Source: Clostridia bacterium
GTDB taxonomy: Bacteria; Bacillota; Clostridia; Saccharofermentanales; Saccharofermentanaceae
Reading direction: 5' to 3'
NCBI GenBank assembly: GCA_024403775.1
Contig: JAKSRE010000011.1
Span: 1-64,000 of the forward strand
Length of the DNA stretch: 64,000 nucleotides
How positions within the stretch are numbered: position 1 is the first letter of the stretch; every line of letters begins with the position of its first letter. The position numbers and the translations under genes are program-made. Of this stretch, positions 8,925 through 15,954 are shown piece by piece. A model generated the notes under the pieces. That model was given only the letters and a program-made list of their open reading frames with translations. It made no database searches and was not told where the DNA came from.

Positions 8925-8936
8925 ATGATAAAAGTG
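8925..8936. other. Candidate attachment-site repeat, left (ATGATAAAAGTG)
   Basis: Identical to the first 12 bases of the phosphatase gene at 17321. Extending the alignment gives 16 of 18 matches. Upstream GAGG gives it the ribosome site that the right-hand copy lacks, which suggests this is the displaced original 5' end of that gene. Confidence 0.5.
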
Positions 8937-8962
8937 CTCTTTTATCACTATAACTCAGAAAA

Positions 8963-8981
8963 CCTTGTAAAATAAGGCTTT
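8963..8981. repeat. Element-end repeat, left copy
   Basis: CCTTGTAAAATAAGGCTTT, repeated exactly at 17270-17288 in the same orientation. It is itself partly palindromic (CCTT...AAGG). It could be the recombination core in place of ATGATAAAAGTG, or an arm/excisionase site. Confidence 0.6.
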
Positions 8982-9000
8982 TTAGCACTTAGTTAATAAG

Positions 9001-9029
9001 TTTTACAACACTTTTACAACAAATTACAA
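9001..9029. promoter_or_regulatory. Integrase arm-type site candidates, left end
   Basis: TTTTACAAC at 9001-9009 and 9012-9020 followed by AAATTACAA at 9021-9029. The right end of the element carries the same trio at 17178-17207. Repeated short motifs inside both ends of an integrated element are the usual layout of tyrosine-integrase arm sites. Confidence 0.55.
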
Positions 9030-9034
9030 AATAA

Positions 9035-9069
9035 AATACTCAGCGTTGAGTTGACGCTGAGTATTTTTG
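9035..9069. terminator. Strong bidirectional terminator at satellite left end
   Basis: AATACTCAGCGT (9035-9046) pairs perfectly with ACGCTGAGTATT (9054-9065) over a 7-nt loop, with a T-run on the plus strand and A-rich sequence before it that gives a T-run on the minus strand. It likely ends the capsid operon coming from the right. Confidence 0.75.
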
Positions 9070-9086
9070 TCTTTGAGGTTAGGTTT

Positions 9087-9128
9087 GGAGCTGACTCTCT
9101 GTATTTTAGGAGTTGAGTCATCAGCTCC
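9087..9128. other. Hairpin downstream of the capsid gene
   Basis: GGAGCTGACTC (9087-9097) pairs with GAGTCA-TCAGCTCC (9115-9128), with a small bulge. There is no T-run. Further hairpins follow at 9246-9262 (ACTCC/GGAGT) and 9267-9286 (GAGCTACT/AGTAGCTC, 4-nt loop). Confidence 0.55.
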
Positions 9129-9302
9129 ATAATGAAAAAATTTTTACTTAAAAACTTAATCGCGTGAAAAAAGATTTACATTACTTAATAACGCTGTTAT
9201 GTCAGTAGACGGCAAGCTGTAAAAAACTCACCTTGTTACAATTATACTCCATATAAGGAGTTGTAAGAGCTACTATCCAGTAGCTCCCACGTGGACTATG
9301 AT

Positions 9303-10598
9303 TTAATCACCATCAACAATTACCTCAGGAGGATTAACTCCAGTAATCTTTGCAATATGCTTAGGCTTAACAGCAATACAGTCAAGCATAGCCATAATTC
9401 TAAAGCATACCATACCGGCTTTAATTCCCTTATCAGTTCCCTTAATCATTTCCAAAGAAATATTATTCTGTAAACCGATAGCAAGAGCCTGAGGATCAAA
9501 TACAAGAGCGTCTGAACCAGTAGACTCATCATAAGCTAACTGGTTTGATACCACTTTCTTAAGCTCATCAAATGACTTAGGAACGCCTAAAGGCTGTCCG
9601 TTATCATCAGTCAAAAGATTTATATACTCCTCAGTATCAGCGTTAATGCCTAATACAGTAGGTGTACCGTTAGAACGTCTTACAGCTCCGATACCTTTAA
9701 TAAAGTCCTTATAACCTGAGTTTTCAGCTACGATAGTATGAATATCAGTATCGTTCATAATACCAGCTGGAGCAAAATCGTCATAAGAGCTTGAAGTTGA
9801 GTTGTACTGTCCGTAAAGCATAGCCTTATCAATACAGTCAGCCATAGCCTGAGAAAATACCTCTGTAATAACGCCTGATAAGTTTTTAGCGCTCATCAAT
9901 GTTTCAATAGGTACATAGCAATATCCGTAAGCTGTCTTAGACTCAAGCTTAATACTTTCCATTTCTAAGTCATTTTCGCTATCCTGATCTTCACCAACAG
10001 CCTTAAACTTAAATACTGGATCAGTCTTTACTCTTGCAATAGTCAAGTTGTCAGACTCCATAGGATAAATAGGCACACCAGCTGACGTAAATAATGACAC
10101 GTTACGAGCCTTATCAATAATCTGAGCTGAAAGTACCTGAGGTACTACAATACCTGATACAGAACGTGCGTTACTACATGCTGTCATTTCGGCTGTAGCG
10201 TTTTCCCAGTTACCGGTAACAGCTCCACGTACAAACTTACCTAAATCAAGCTTTGAATTATCTTTAACTCTTGAAGAAAAAGACTCATCTGATCTAAGAA
10301 CTAAACTTTCCTGAACATCAGGAACAACAGTTCCGGTACTAGAAATTACTTTACCGTCCGTAATATCTGTACTCATTCTCTTAAGAGCTGACTCAACAGA
10401 TACAGCTGAACGACTAGACTCATCATCAGACTCATCAAGCTGTTTTTCAAGGTCGCTAATTTCATCTCTTACAGCTTTAAGAGTTTCACCGATAGCACGC
10501 TTATGCTCTGAGCTGAGTGTCTGCTTTTCTCTGTTTTCAAGATCCATAGCATACTTTTTTCTGTCCTCAATAAGTGACATGATTTTTTTCTTATCCAT
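9303..10598 (-). CDS. HK97-fold phage major capsid protein
   Basis: 431 residues. The N-terminal third (about 1-105) is charged and coiled-coil-like, as in the scaffolding delta domain of HK97-type capsid proteins. After it come SGIVVPQVLSAQIIDKARN, the VPIYPMES strand and the C-terminal MVCFRIMAMLDCIAV strand, all typical of the Phage_capsid family. Start follows GGAGGTAAAAAGATT. Such a protein assembles the icosahedral shell and normally sits next to portal and protease genes; none is present here. The delta domain implies that cleavage needs a protease, which would have to come from a helper phage. It is the last gene of the satellite's leftward operon, 23 nt after a small helix-rich protein. 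Confidence 0.9.
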   Translation of the reverse strand: MDKKKIMSLIEDRKKYAMDLENREKQTLSSEHKRAIGETLKAVRDEISDLEKQLDESDDESSRSAVSVESALKRMSTDITDGKVISSTGTVVPDVQESLVLRSDESFSSRVKDNSKLDLGKFVRGAVTGNWENATAEMTACSNARSVSGIVVPQVLSAQIIDKARNVSLFTSAGVPIYPMESDNLTIARVKTDPVFKFKAVGEDQDSENDLEMESIKLESKTAYGYCYVPIETLMSAKNLSGVITEVFSQAMADCIDKAMLYGQYNSTSSSYDDFAPAGIMNDTDIHTIVAENSGYKDFIKGIGAVRRSNGTPTVLGINADTEEYINLLTDDNGQPLGVPKSFDELKKVVSNQLAYDESTGSDALVFDPQALAIGLQNNISLEMIKGTDKGIKAGMVCFRIMAMLDCIAVKPKHIAKITGVNPPEVIVDGD

Positions 10599-10621
10599 AA
10601 TCTTTTTACCTCCGTCTCGTA

Positions 10622-11023
10622 CTATTTGGATATATTTTCTTGTGCGTTATCGCACGTGTACGCAATACAGTTATAAAAATAATTTTCAAACTGAGCTTTA
10701 AGCTCTACGCTGTCAGTAAATACTCTTTGCTCAAGATAGTTCGCAAGAGAAAATACTGGAATGTCATAACCACTCTTATTAAGCTTATAAACTGACTTAA
10801 GAATAGAGATAAACTCCTTAAATTCGTCCTCTTTTATGTGGAATATCTGAGAGTTAGATATCTGAGGGTTAGGCAAGCGTAAAACTAAACCTCCTGACTC
10901 CTGTGTGTCATAGTTATCAATACCGATACTCAGTACCTCGTTTAAGAGAGTATCAATATCAATATTCTTATGTTTTGAAATACGCTCAAGCTTATTCATT
11001 AAATCATCATTGATATTAAGCAT
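10622..11023 (-). CDS. Hypothetical satellite protein, possible ribbon-helix-helix N terminus
   Basis: 133 residues, not recognised as a family. The first 40 (MLNINDDLMNKLERISKHKN, then IDIDTLLNEVLSIGIDNY) have the strand-helix-helix look of CopG/Arc-type proteins. The rest is mixed alpha/beta with FHIKEDEFKEFISILKSVYKL. GAGGAGGTAACAAAA precedes the ATG. It lies directly upstream of the capsid gene in the same operon, so it could be a regulator of the late genes or a capsid-associated (scaffold/size-determination) factor. Both are inference from position. Confidence 0.6.
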   Translation of the reverse strand: MLNINDDLMNKLERISKHKNIDIDTLLNEVLSIGIDNYDTQESGGLVLRLPNPQISNSQIFHIKEDEFKEFISILKSVYKLNKSGYDIPVFSLANYLEQRVFTDSVELKAQFENYFYNCIAYTCDNAQENISK

Positions 11024-11100
11024 TTTTGTTACCTCCTCGGTTTAATTAAGATAATTTTATTTGATAGTGTTACTGTAAAAAATAGATAAAACCTCTAAGA

Positions 11101-11331
11101 TTACTCTAAGCTGTTAAGAACATTTTTAAGAGCCTCCAGCTCCCAGTCCTGAATAGTCAAACCACGCTGAGCAATTTTACCGTTATCAGTATTACGCCAG
11201 CGTCTCAGATCATATTTAGGCTGTTTATCATTCCACGCCACCTTATTAAGCTCTAGCGTGTATTCACCGTCCTTTGACTCTGAAACAGTCTCAATATGCT
11301 CAGTAATAACAAATTTAATAGTATCGTTCAT
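11101..11331 (-). CDS. YdbC/PC4-like single-stranded nucleic acid-binding protein
   Basis: 76 residues with ELNKVAWNDKQPKYDLRRW and GLTIQDWELEALKNVL, the signature of the YdbC family, a bacterial branch of the PC4/Sub1 (p15) fold. Members dimerise and bind single-stranded DNA. A GGAGG lies 9-10 nt before the ATG. In a satellite with its own primase-helicase it probably helps replication or replaces SSB; alternatively it affects transcription, as eukaryotic PC4 does. The family call is confident because the core motif is almost complete. Confidence 0.8.
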   Translation of the reverse strand: MNDTIKFVITEHIETVSESKDGEYTLELNKVAWNDKQPKYDLRRWRNTDNGKIAQRGLTIQDWELEALKNVLNSLE

Positions 11332-11385
11332 AATAAAAAACCTCCGTCTTTTTTATATGTGTCTAAACTGTCAAATTTACAAAAT

Positions 11386-11418
11386 AGAATTGAAAAATCT
11401 CGTTAAAAATTCAATTCT
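11386..11418 (-). terminator. Hairpin between the gp10-like and PC4-like genes
   Basis: AGAATTGAA (11386-11394) and TTCAATTCT (11410-11418) form a perfect 9-bp stem over 15 nt, with ATTTTG after it on the minus strand. It may attenuate the leftward operon. Confidence 0.4.
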
Positions 11419-11482
11419 GTGAGAATTAAGTACCCTCGAACAGTCCCCTCCAGCGTCCTTTATGATGAGACTGGGGAGGGAG

Positions 11483-11923
11483 TTAAGAGTTCATGATTTT
11501 TTCAATTTCTTTCTGTACTCGTTTCTCAAATATTTCTTTAGCCTCACGTCGGCTTTTTGCACCATTAAAACAAGCATGTAATCCTTTAGCCGGTGACATT
11601 CTGGGCGTACCATACATAAGATAAATACTTGTAAGCCCTGACTCTTTTAAGTTAAAACCTAATTTTATTGATATTGAGTCATTTTCTTTTGTAACAACCT
11701 GATCTCTAACAATACTTTCTTTTGTATCTCCAGTAGAGTATTTACCTCCAGCCGGTAACTTAGCATTTACAAGAGTTTTATCTAAACGCTCATTTAGATA
11801 AGTTTGTACGTCTTTTAAACCCTCAGTCATAGCCGGCTCAAGTGCACCTTTACTCATTTTTTCAAACTTAGCTATAAGCTCGTCCATGCCTTTTATTTTC
11901 AATTCAGCTTTCCTTTTTCCCAT
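11483..11923 (-). CDS. HK97-gp10-like head-tail/tail-completion protein
   Basis: 146 residues from ATG 11923, which sits 8 nt after GGAGG; upstream ATGs are too close to that site. The opening LKIKGMDELIAKFEKMSKGALEPAM, a central GxYSTGDTKESI segment and a long C-terminal helix match the HK97 gp10-like family, which closes the head-tail junction of siphophages. In phages this gene lies downstream of the capsid gene; here it is upstream and separated from it by two small genes, so the order is not that of a normal head module. Together with the capsid gene it is the only other virion gene in the element. Confidence 0.75.
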   Translation of the reverse strand: MGKRKAELKIKGMDELIAKFEKMSKGALEPAMTEGLKDVQTYLNERLDKTLVNAKLPAGGKYSTGDTKESIVRDQVVTKENDSISIKLGFNLKESGLTSIYLMYGTPRMSPAKGLHACFNGAKSRREAKEIFEKRVQKEIEKIMNS

Positions 11924-12089
11924 TCTCATTACCTCCTTTAATACATAGTGCAATAGTAATTAATCCTTGCTTAAGTATTTCATTCTGTTCAGCTAACTTT
12001 TCATCTATTTGCTCTAATCTATAGCTACAAATACTTAATGCTAAATTCATTTGATTAGCTATAATAACAACATCATTGATATCAGACAT
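11904..12089 (-). CDS. Small hypothetical satellite protein
   Basis: 61 residues (MSDINDVVIIANQMNLALS...) with a helix rich in Leu, Ile and Glu (YRLEQIDEKLAEQNEILKQG) that could form a coiled coil. Preceded by AAAGGAGGTGTAAAA. It overlaps the start of the gp10-like gene by 20 nt, indicating translational coupling. No family recognised. Confidence 0.65.
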   Translation of the reverse strand: MSDINDVVIIANQMNLALSICSYRLEQIDEKLAEQNEILKQGLITIALCIKGGNENGKKES

Positions 12090-12128
12090 TTTTACACCTC
12101 CTTTTTTATAGAGTTCCGTTAATTCTAT

Positions 12129-12431
12129 TTATTCAATAGGAATATTTAGCACCTCTGCCAGCTTTTCAAGTTGCCACTTGCGATATAAATAAACTGTGCT
12201 TATACCTATTTGCATACGCTCAGCTATTGCCTCCCACGTTAAACCTTTTACAAAATGTAATATGATCACCTGAATAGCTCCGTTTTTATAGGTCAGTATT
12301 TCCTCGTCCTTAAATATATTCATAAGAGTCTTAAAAGGTAGTTCAATATTACCCTCAAGGTTACCGGCATTATATTTATGTTTAAGCTGGTGATAGTTCT
12401 TTAACAGATACAAAACTGTTATATTATTCAT
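12129..12431 (-). CDS. Sigma-70 region 4/ArpU-like transcriptional regulator
   Basis: 100 residues from ATG 12431, 8 nt after GGAGG. The C-terminal half reads LHFVKGLTWEAIAERMQIGISTVYLYRKWQLEKLAEVL, with a helix-turn-helix like sigma factor region 4 and the ArpU/DUF1492-type late regulators of Gram-positive phages and PICIs. It probably activates the following satellite genes (61-aa protein, gp10-like, PC4, capsid). The AT-rich 190 bp upstream contain two long direct repeats that could be its binding sites. Function is inferred from the fold and the position at the head of the structural genes. Confidence 0.7.
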   Translation of the reverse strand: MNNITVLYLLKNYHQLKHKYNAGNLEGNIELPFKTLMNIFKDEEILTYKNGAIQVIILHFVKGLTWEAIAERMQIGISTVYLYRKWQLEKLAEVLNIPIE

Positions 12432-12542
12432 TTCATTACCTCCGTTAAACTCAGCACGAATAGTACACATTTTTTCTATACCCTATATATTTATATAGAC
12501 CGTATATACATATATATTTTCTCTATCTTCAAATTATCTAAG

Positions 12543-12623
12543 TATAAGAAAAAAGTGTTCTAAGCGTACTGATATTTTTTATAAAAGTTCTTAATATAAG
12601 AAAAAAGTGTTCTTTCCGTACTG
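12543..12623. repeat. Pair of 29-bp direct repeats between primase and late-type regulator
   Basis: 12543-12571 and 12595-12623 share TATAAGAAAAAAGTGTTCT and then CGTACTG, differing only in a 3-nt insert, 52 bp apart. An AT-only stretch (12481-12535) lies beside them. The region could be a replication origin for the P4-type primase or an operator/late promoter. Confidence 0.7.
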
Positions 12624-12625
12624 TA

Positions 12626-14500
12626 TTAGTTAGGCGTATAACGTCTTACACCGTTAGTAGCTTTACTGGTACAGTTAAGCTCAGCCTCAATACGTCTACT
12701 AAATCTGTTTTGACTGACAGTCTCGATATCTTTATCCTGACAAAACAGCTCATAATCTCTGTACACCTCGTTATTTACACGCCCTAGAATGTTATCTCTG
12801 TTAAGCTCTACAAAGGCTGAAATACTGTCAGACTGTATCAGGTAACGCTCCATAGAGTCAGTTACACACTTAGGAATAGTAAACTGTTTATTATTCATTA
12901 GTGCGTCTAAACCGTCTAAGGCTCGCTGTATTAAGTACTCGATATTATCCTCAGTACTCAGCTTATCCATGATATAAGGATCTGTACTAGCCTCAGCCTC
13001 GTTGAAATGAGCGTTAAAAGGTACTATAATCATTCTGTCTCTAACAGCTCCAGTAGGATCGTCTATAGCTGGTATCTTATTAGCTGAAAATATGAGTGTA
13101 GCGTAGGAGTAAAGCTTTTCAGCCTCAACGCCTTTATGCTCTACTGTGATACCCTCACCAGATACCAGCTTTTTAAGTGTGGCTGTACGTGAAATACGAG
13201 CGTCCTCTATATCGTCTCCACAGTTAGCCAGCTTTCCACTTAGCGTAGTATTCTTAAAACGTTCTCCCAGTTCCTCAAGTGAAATAGTAGATATATTGTC
13301 AGTACCTAACATATATGACAAAACTGACAGAAACTTACTTTTTCCGTTTCTTTTAGTACCGACTATAATAAAGAATTTTCTAAAGGTATTTTCCCTCAGG
13401 AGCGTATAACCGATAACCTCCTCAAGTAGATCCATAACCTCCCTATTACCACACGCCCACGAACTGAGTGCTTTTTCCATTTCCTCGCCCTGTGCGTCCT
13501 CATTGTATTTATGAGGTATCTGGTTAGGTATTACATAATCCGGAGACAGCTCTAAGAGTTCCTGAGTCTCTAGATCGTAAATACCATTACTAAAAAGTAT
13601 GTAACGCTTATCAGCCTGAGTACGTTCAGGAGCTACCAGCTTTAAGTAATTAAAAACCTCTTTACGCTGTGACGTTTTAAGCGTAGGAATAAACTCTAGC
13701 ATACGTTTTTCTATAAGCTCGTTATCAGGTATATAACTACCAGTATCGTTATAGATATGTAGAACACCGTTAAGCTTAATAACGTGACACTTATCCTTGA
13801 AATAGTTAGCAAAGGTATCAAACTTAAATACGCCCTTATCAGTAAAAAAGTAAGGTTTCTGGAAAGCCTCGTCTCTGAGTATTTTTTCCAGCTCAGCCTC
13901 ATCTAATTTATTAGGTAGTACATATTCGTTTATAAGCTTTATAGTGTTCCTTATTTCATCTATAGTAAGCTCAGCACTTTGTAACGTTAGTATGTAATTA
14001 AATAACGCCTGATTACGTCCGTCACCGTCTAAGAGTGTGGTAAAGTCCGTCTTACTATTTACTGGAGCTAACCAAACTGGTACAGCCTCGTACTCCTCAG
14101 CTGGCTCGATATCATATAGCGTTTTACGTAGCTCACCCTCATACTTAAGAACGCTAATACTGTTATGATCACCTATTTTAATATCAGCTGTGAGTCCACA
14201 CGCTAGCTTTACATGAGTACCACACTTTATATGTTTACCCAGTCCGTAAAAGTAAAAGTGTTTACCTCTTGAGGTGGCGTTTACTTTACACTTAAGCTTT
14301 TTATCCTTTACGATCCTGAAAAGTATTTCAGACTCGCTAAAGGTATCAATATCTATTAGAGCCACGTTCTCAGCCAGTACTCCGGCATACTCAGGTAAAA
14401 TATCAGCGTCCTTTAAAGTAAGAAGATCCTCTATGTTTTTGAATTTTTGAGCTGGTACTTTACCCTTAGTTTTGATATACCCTCTATACAGTTTCTGCAT
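12626..14500 (-). CDS. P4/D5-type DNA primase-helicase (superfamily 3)
   Basis: 624 residues from ATG 14500, which has GGGAGG 9 nt upstream. The N-terminal half contains AGVLAENVALIDIDTF and NATSRGKHFYFYGLG, typical of primase-polymerase-like domains. The C-terminal half is a superfamily 3 helicase: Walker A GTKRNGKSKF (about residue 380), Walker B-like ANCGDDIED, and LIFSANKIP sensor, plus the P4-family C-terminal domain with RMIIVPFNAHF. It would unwind and prime the element's origin for autonomous replication after excision. It overlaps the 107-aa gene upstream by 17 nt. This is the standard replication protein of P4-like and PICI satellites. Confidence 0.9.
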   Translation of the reverse strand: MQKLYRGYIKTKGKVPAQKFKNIEDLLTLKDADILPEYAGVLAENVALIDIDTFSESEILFRIVKDKKLKCKVNATSRGKHFYFYGLGKHIKCGTHVKLACGLTADIKIGDHNSISVLKYEGELRKTLYDIEPAEEYEAVPVWLAPVNSKTDFTTLLDGDGRNQALFNYILTLQSAELTIDEIRNTIKLINEYVLPNKLDEAELEKILRDEAFQKPYFFTDKGVFKFDTFANYFKDKCHVIKLNGVLHIYNDTGSYIPDNELIEKRMLEFIPTLKTSQRKEVFNYLKLVAPERTQADKRYILFSNGIYDLETQELLELSPDYVIPNQIPHKYNEDAQGEEMEKALSSWACGNREVMDLLEEVIGYTLLRENTFRKFFIIVGTKRNGKSKFLSVLSYMLGTDNISTISLEELGERFKNTTLSGKLANCGDDIEDARISRTATLKKLVSGEGITVEHKGVEAEKLYSYATLIFSANKIPAIDDPTGAVRDRMIIVPFNAHFNEAEASTDPYIMDKLSTEDNIEYLIQRALDGLDALMNNKQFTIPKCVTDSMERYLIQSDSISAFVELNRDNILGRVNNEVYRDYELFCQDKDIETVSQNRFSRRIEAELNCTSKATNGVRRYTPN

Positions 14501-14807
14501 TTCCACTACCTCCCTTTTTGAGCTGGTACAGTTCATAAAAGAGTAAACAGTAGGCTCTTTTATCCTTTTCATACTGTGAGATTTTAATATCTCTAGTATT
14601 AAGGTAAGCTCTGTAAGACTCTGAGCTTATAACCTCTGGAACGTAACAGCTCTTATGAGTACTAAGCTCGTTTATTACCTCCATAGCTATAGGATCAGGA
14701 GTAATACTGTTATTACCTATAAGACGTATCGCCTCTTTAATAGCGTCAGCCTCTTGTTTTTCCTTTGCATAGTTAATACACAAAGGTTTTCCGTTTAACC
14801 ATTTCAT
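14484..14807 (-). CDS. Hypothetical satellite protein
   Basis: 107 residues starting MKWLNGKPLCINYAKEKQEAD and containing CYVPEVISSESYRAYL. I do not recognise a family. It lies 13 nt after the excisionase-like gene and overlaps the primase start, so it is co-expressed with replication. Small proteins in this place in Gram-positive satellites are often replication accessories, but nothing here proves that. Confidence 0.6.
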   Translation of the reverse strand: MKWLNGKPLCINYAKEKQEADAIKEAIRLIGNNSITPDPIAMEVINELSTHKSCYVPEVISSESYRAYLNTRDIKISQYEKDKRAYCLLFYELYQLKKGGSGNAETV

Positions 14808-14820
14808 ATAATCACCAGCC

Positions 14821-15012
14821 TTATCCCTGAAAAGTCTTTACATAATCTTCAAGCTTAATAGCGTCAATTCTTACGGACTTTCCTATTTTTAGCCACGCTC
14901 CACAGTCCTTAGCTAGCTTTGTTACTGTAGCCGTACCTAAATTGACACGTTCACAAGCCTGATTAAGAGTGACGATAGTTCCGTCAATATTTCTTTTAGT
15001 TCCCTTATTCAT
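14821..15012 (-). CDS. Excisionase-like helix-turn-helix protein (DUF6462 type)
   Basis: 63 residues from ATG 15012 (GGAGG 11 nt upstream; the ATG at 15045 has none). IVTLNQACERVNLGTATVTKLAKDCGAWLKIGKSVRIDAIKLEDYVKTF is a winged-helix MerR/excisionase-like unit of the kind that recognises att arms and directs excision. It is the first gene of the leftward operon and faces the repressor gene across a shared operator region. Confidence 0.7.
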   Translation of the reverse strand: MNKGTKRNIDGTIVTLNQACERVNLGTATVTKLAKDCGAWLKIGKSVRIDAIKLEDYVKTFQG

Positions 15013-15053
15013 CTTTTTAATTACCTCCGTATGTTTTTTTGTCATTACGCGTC

Positions 15054-15123
15054 TTGACTAATTGAATTATAAGGTGTAGCATAAAGGTGTAGCAAAAAGC
15101 AAAAAAGAAAAAATAACGCTACA
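15054..15123. promoter_or_regulatory. Divergent promoters and shared operator of the satellite switch
   Basis: Rightward: TTGACT (15054-15059) and TAGCAT (15077-15082), 17 nt apart. Leftward (minus strand): TTGCTA and TATAAT with an 18-nt spacer. Two direct copies of AAGGTGTAGCA (15071-15081, 15084-15094) sit in both promoters, and an inverted GCTACA half-site is at 15118-15123. A repressor bound here would control lysogeny-type and excision/replication genes together. Confidence 0.7.
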
Positions 15124-15137
15124 GAATAGGAGATAAT

Positions 15138-15674
15138 ATGCGAGGAGAAAAAAGAGGTGAAAAGCTCCACAATATCGGCAGACCTAAAAAGGAAATAGAT
15201 AAACGTCTAGCTGAGAGATTAAAAAAGCTAAGAGGTAAAAGAAGTAGGCAACAGTTTATTGATGAGGTGGGGTTAACTCAGATAAATAACTCAGATGAGG
15301 CTATGACTGTTGAGCAATATCGACAGTATGAAAATTTAACAAGAAATGCTCCTGATAAGGTAATTAAAAAAATATGTGAACATTTTAATATTACTGAGTA
15401 TGAGTTTTTAGGAATTCCTGAGCCTGATGTTGACAGTATAAATCATCAGCATGAGTTATACGCTGAGTTAATGGCTGATTATGATATATGGAATTTATTA
15501 ACTTATGCTAAACGTCTAGGATATGAAATAAATACTATATCTGAGGATATAAGTATCGTAATACTTAAGGGAAATGGAAAGACTCTTGAATATACTTATA
15601 GTCAGTTAAAAAATCTGACAAAAGAAATAGAAAAATTATTAGAGGATAATTCCAGCAATAACGCTGAATTATAA
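15138..15674 (+). CDS. XRE-type repressor-like regulator of the satellite
   Basis: 178 residues. A basic N terminus precedes a helix-turn-helix region (ERLKKLRGKRSRQQFIDEVGL ... YRQYENLTRNAPDKVIKKICEHFNI) typical of the XRE/Cro-CI superfamily, with an insert between helices. The rest (about 95-178) is helical, likely for oligomerisation; no LexA-type peptidase motif is seen, so derepression may need an antirepressor from a helper phage, as for PICI Stl repressors. ATG 15138 follows GGAG. It faces the excisionase gene across the operator at 15071-15123. Confidence 0.75.
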   Translation: MRGEKRGEKLHNIGRPKKEIDKRLAERLKKLRGKRSRQQFIDEVGLTQINNSDEAMTVEQYRQYENLTRNAPDKVIKKICEHFNITEYEFLGIPEPDVDSINHQHELYAELMADYDIWNLLTYAKRLGYEINTISEDISIVILKGNGKTLEYTYSQLKNLTKEIEKLLEDNSSNNAEL

Positions 15675-15700
15675 ATATTAAAATAAGGAGGACTAAAACA

Positions 15701-15946
15701 ATGATGACAGTAAAATTTGATTATCAGCTGTTACTTATGAAAATTCAGGAGGTATACTCCGGCACAGAAAAACAGTCATGTATTGAGCTTTTTGCTAAAG
15801 ATTTAGGTATGAGCTTAAGAACACTCGACAGACGTTTATTTAATGTAGTGGAATGGAAAACGCCTGAGATAGCTAAAGCTTGTGAGTTGTTAAGCATTCC
15901 ACTTAATAACGCTGACGCTTATTTCTTTACAGTTAAGGCAGAATAG
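15701..15946 (+). CDS. DUF739/Cro-like DNA-binding protein
   Basis: 81 residues: FDYQLLLMKIQEVY, then LFAKDLGMSLRTLDRRLFNVVEWKTPEIAKACELLSIPL and YFF near the end, a near-complete match to the DUF739 phage family, which has a Cro-like helix-turn-helix. AAGGAGG lies upstream; ATG 15701 or the next ATG could be the start. It sits between repressor and integrase and ends 8 nt before the latter. Confidence 0.8.
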   Translation: MMTVKFDYQLLLMKIQEVYSGTEKQSCIELFAKDLGMSLRTLDRRLFNVVEWKTPEIAKACELLSIPLNNADAYFFTVKAE

Positions 15947-15954
15947 GAGGTATT

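Larger units (their letters stand above)
8758..9302. other. Gene-free left junction of the satellite
   Basis: No credible gene. It holds, in order: the likely original 5' region of the phosphatase gene (GAGG at about 8911 and ATGATAAAAGTG at 8925), the CCTTGTAAAATAAGGCTTT repeat (8963-8981), TTTTACAAC arm-like repeats (9001-9029), a strong hairpin (9035-9065), and several further hairpins up to the capsid gene stop (9087-9128, 9246-9262, 9267-9286). Confidence 0.6.

Noticed and set aside
8963..8981. Satellite end repeat as a member of the TTTGTAAAA half-site family
   Set aside because: It shares CTTGTAAAATA with the unit at 21200, but there is no matching inverted arm at 18 nt, so the likeness is probably coincidental.
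11386..11418. Array-like 9-15-9 inverted repeat inside the satellite
   Set aside because: AGAATTGAA does not match any of the three half-site families and it stands alone; a terminator-like hairpin explains it.
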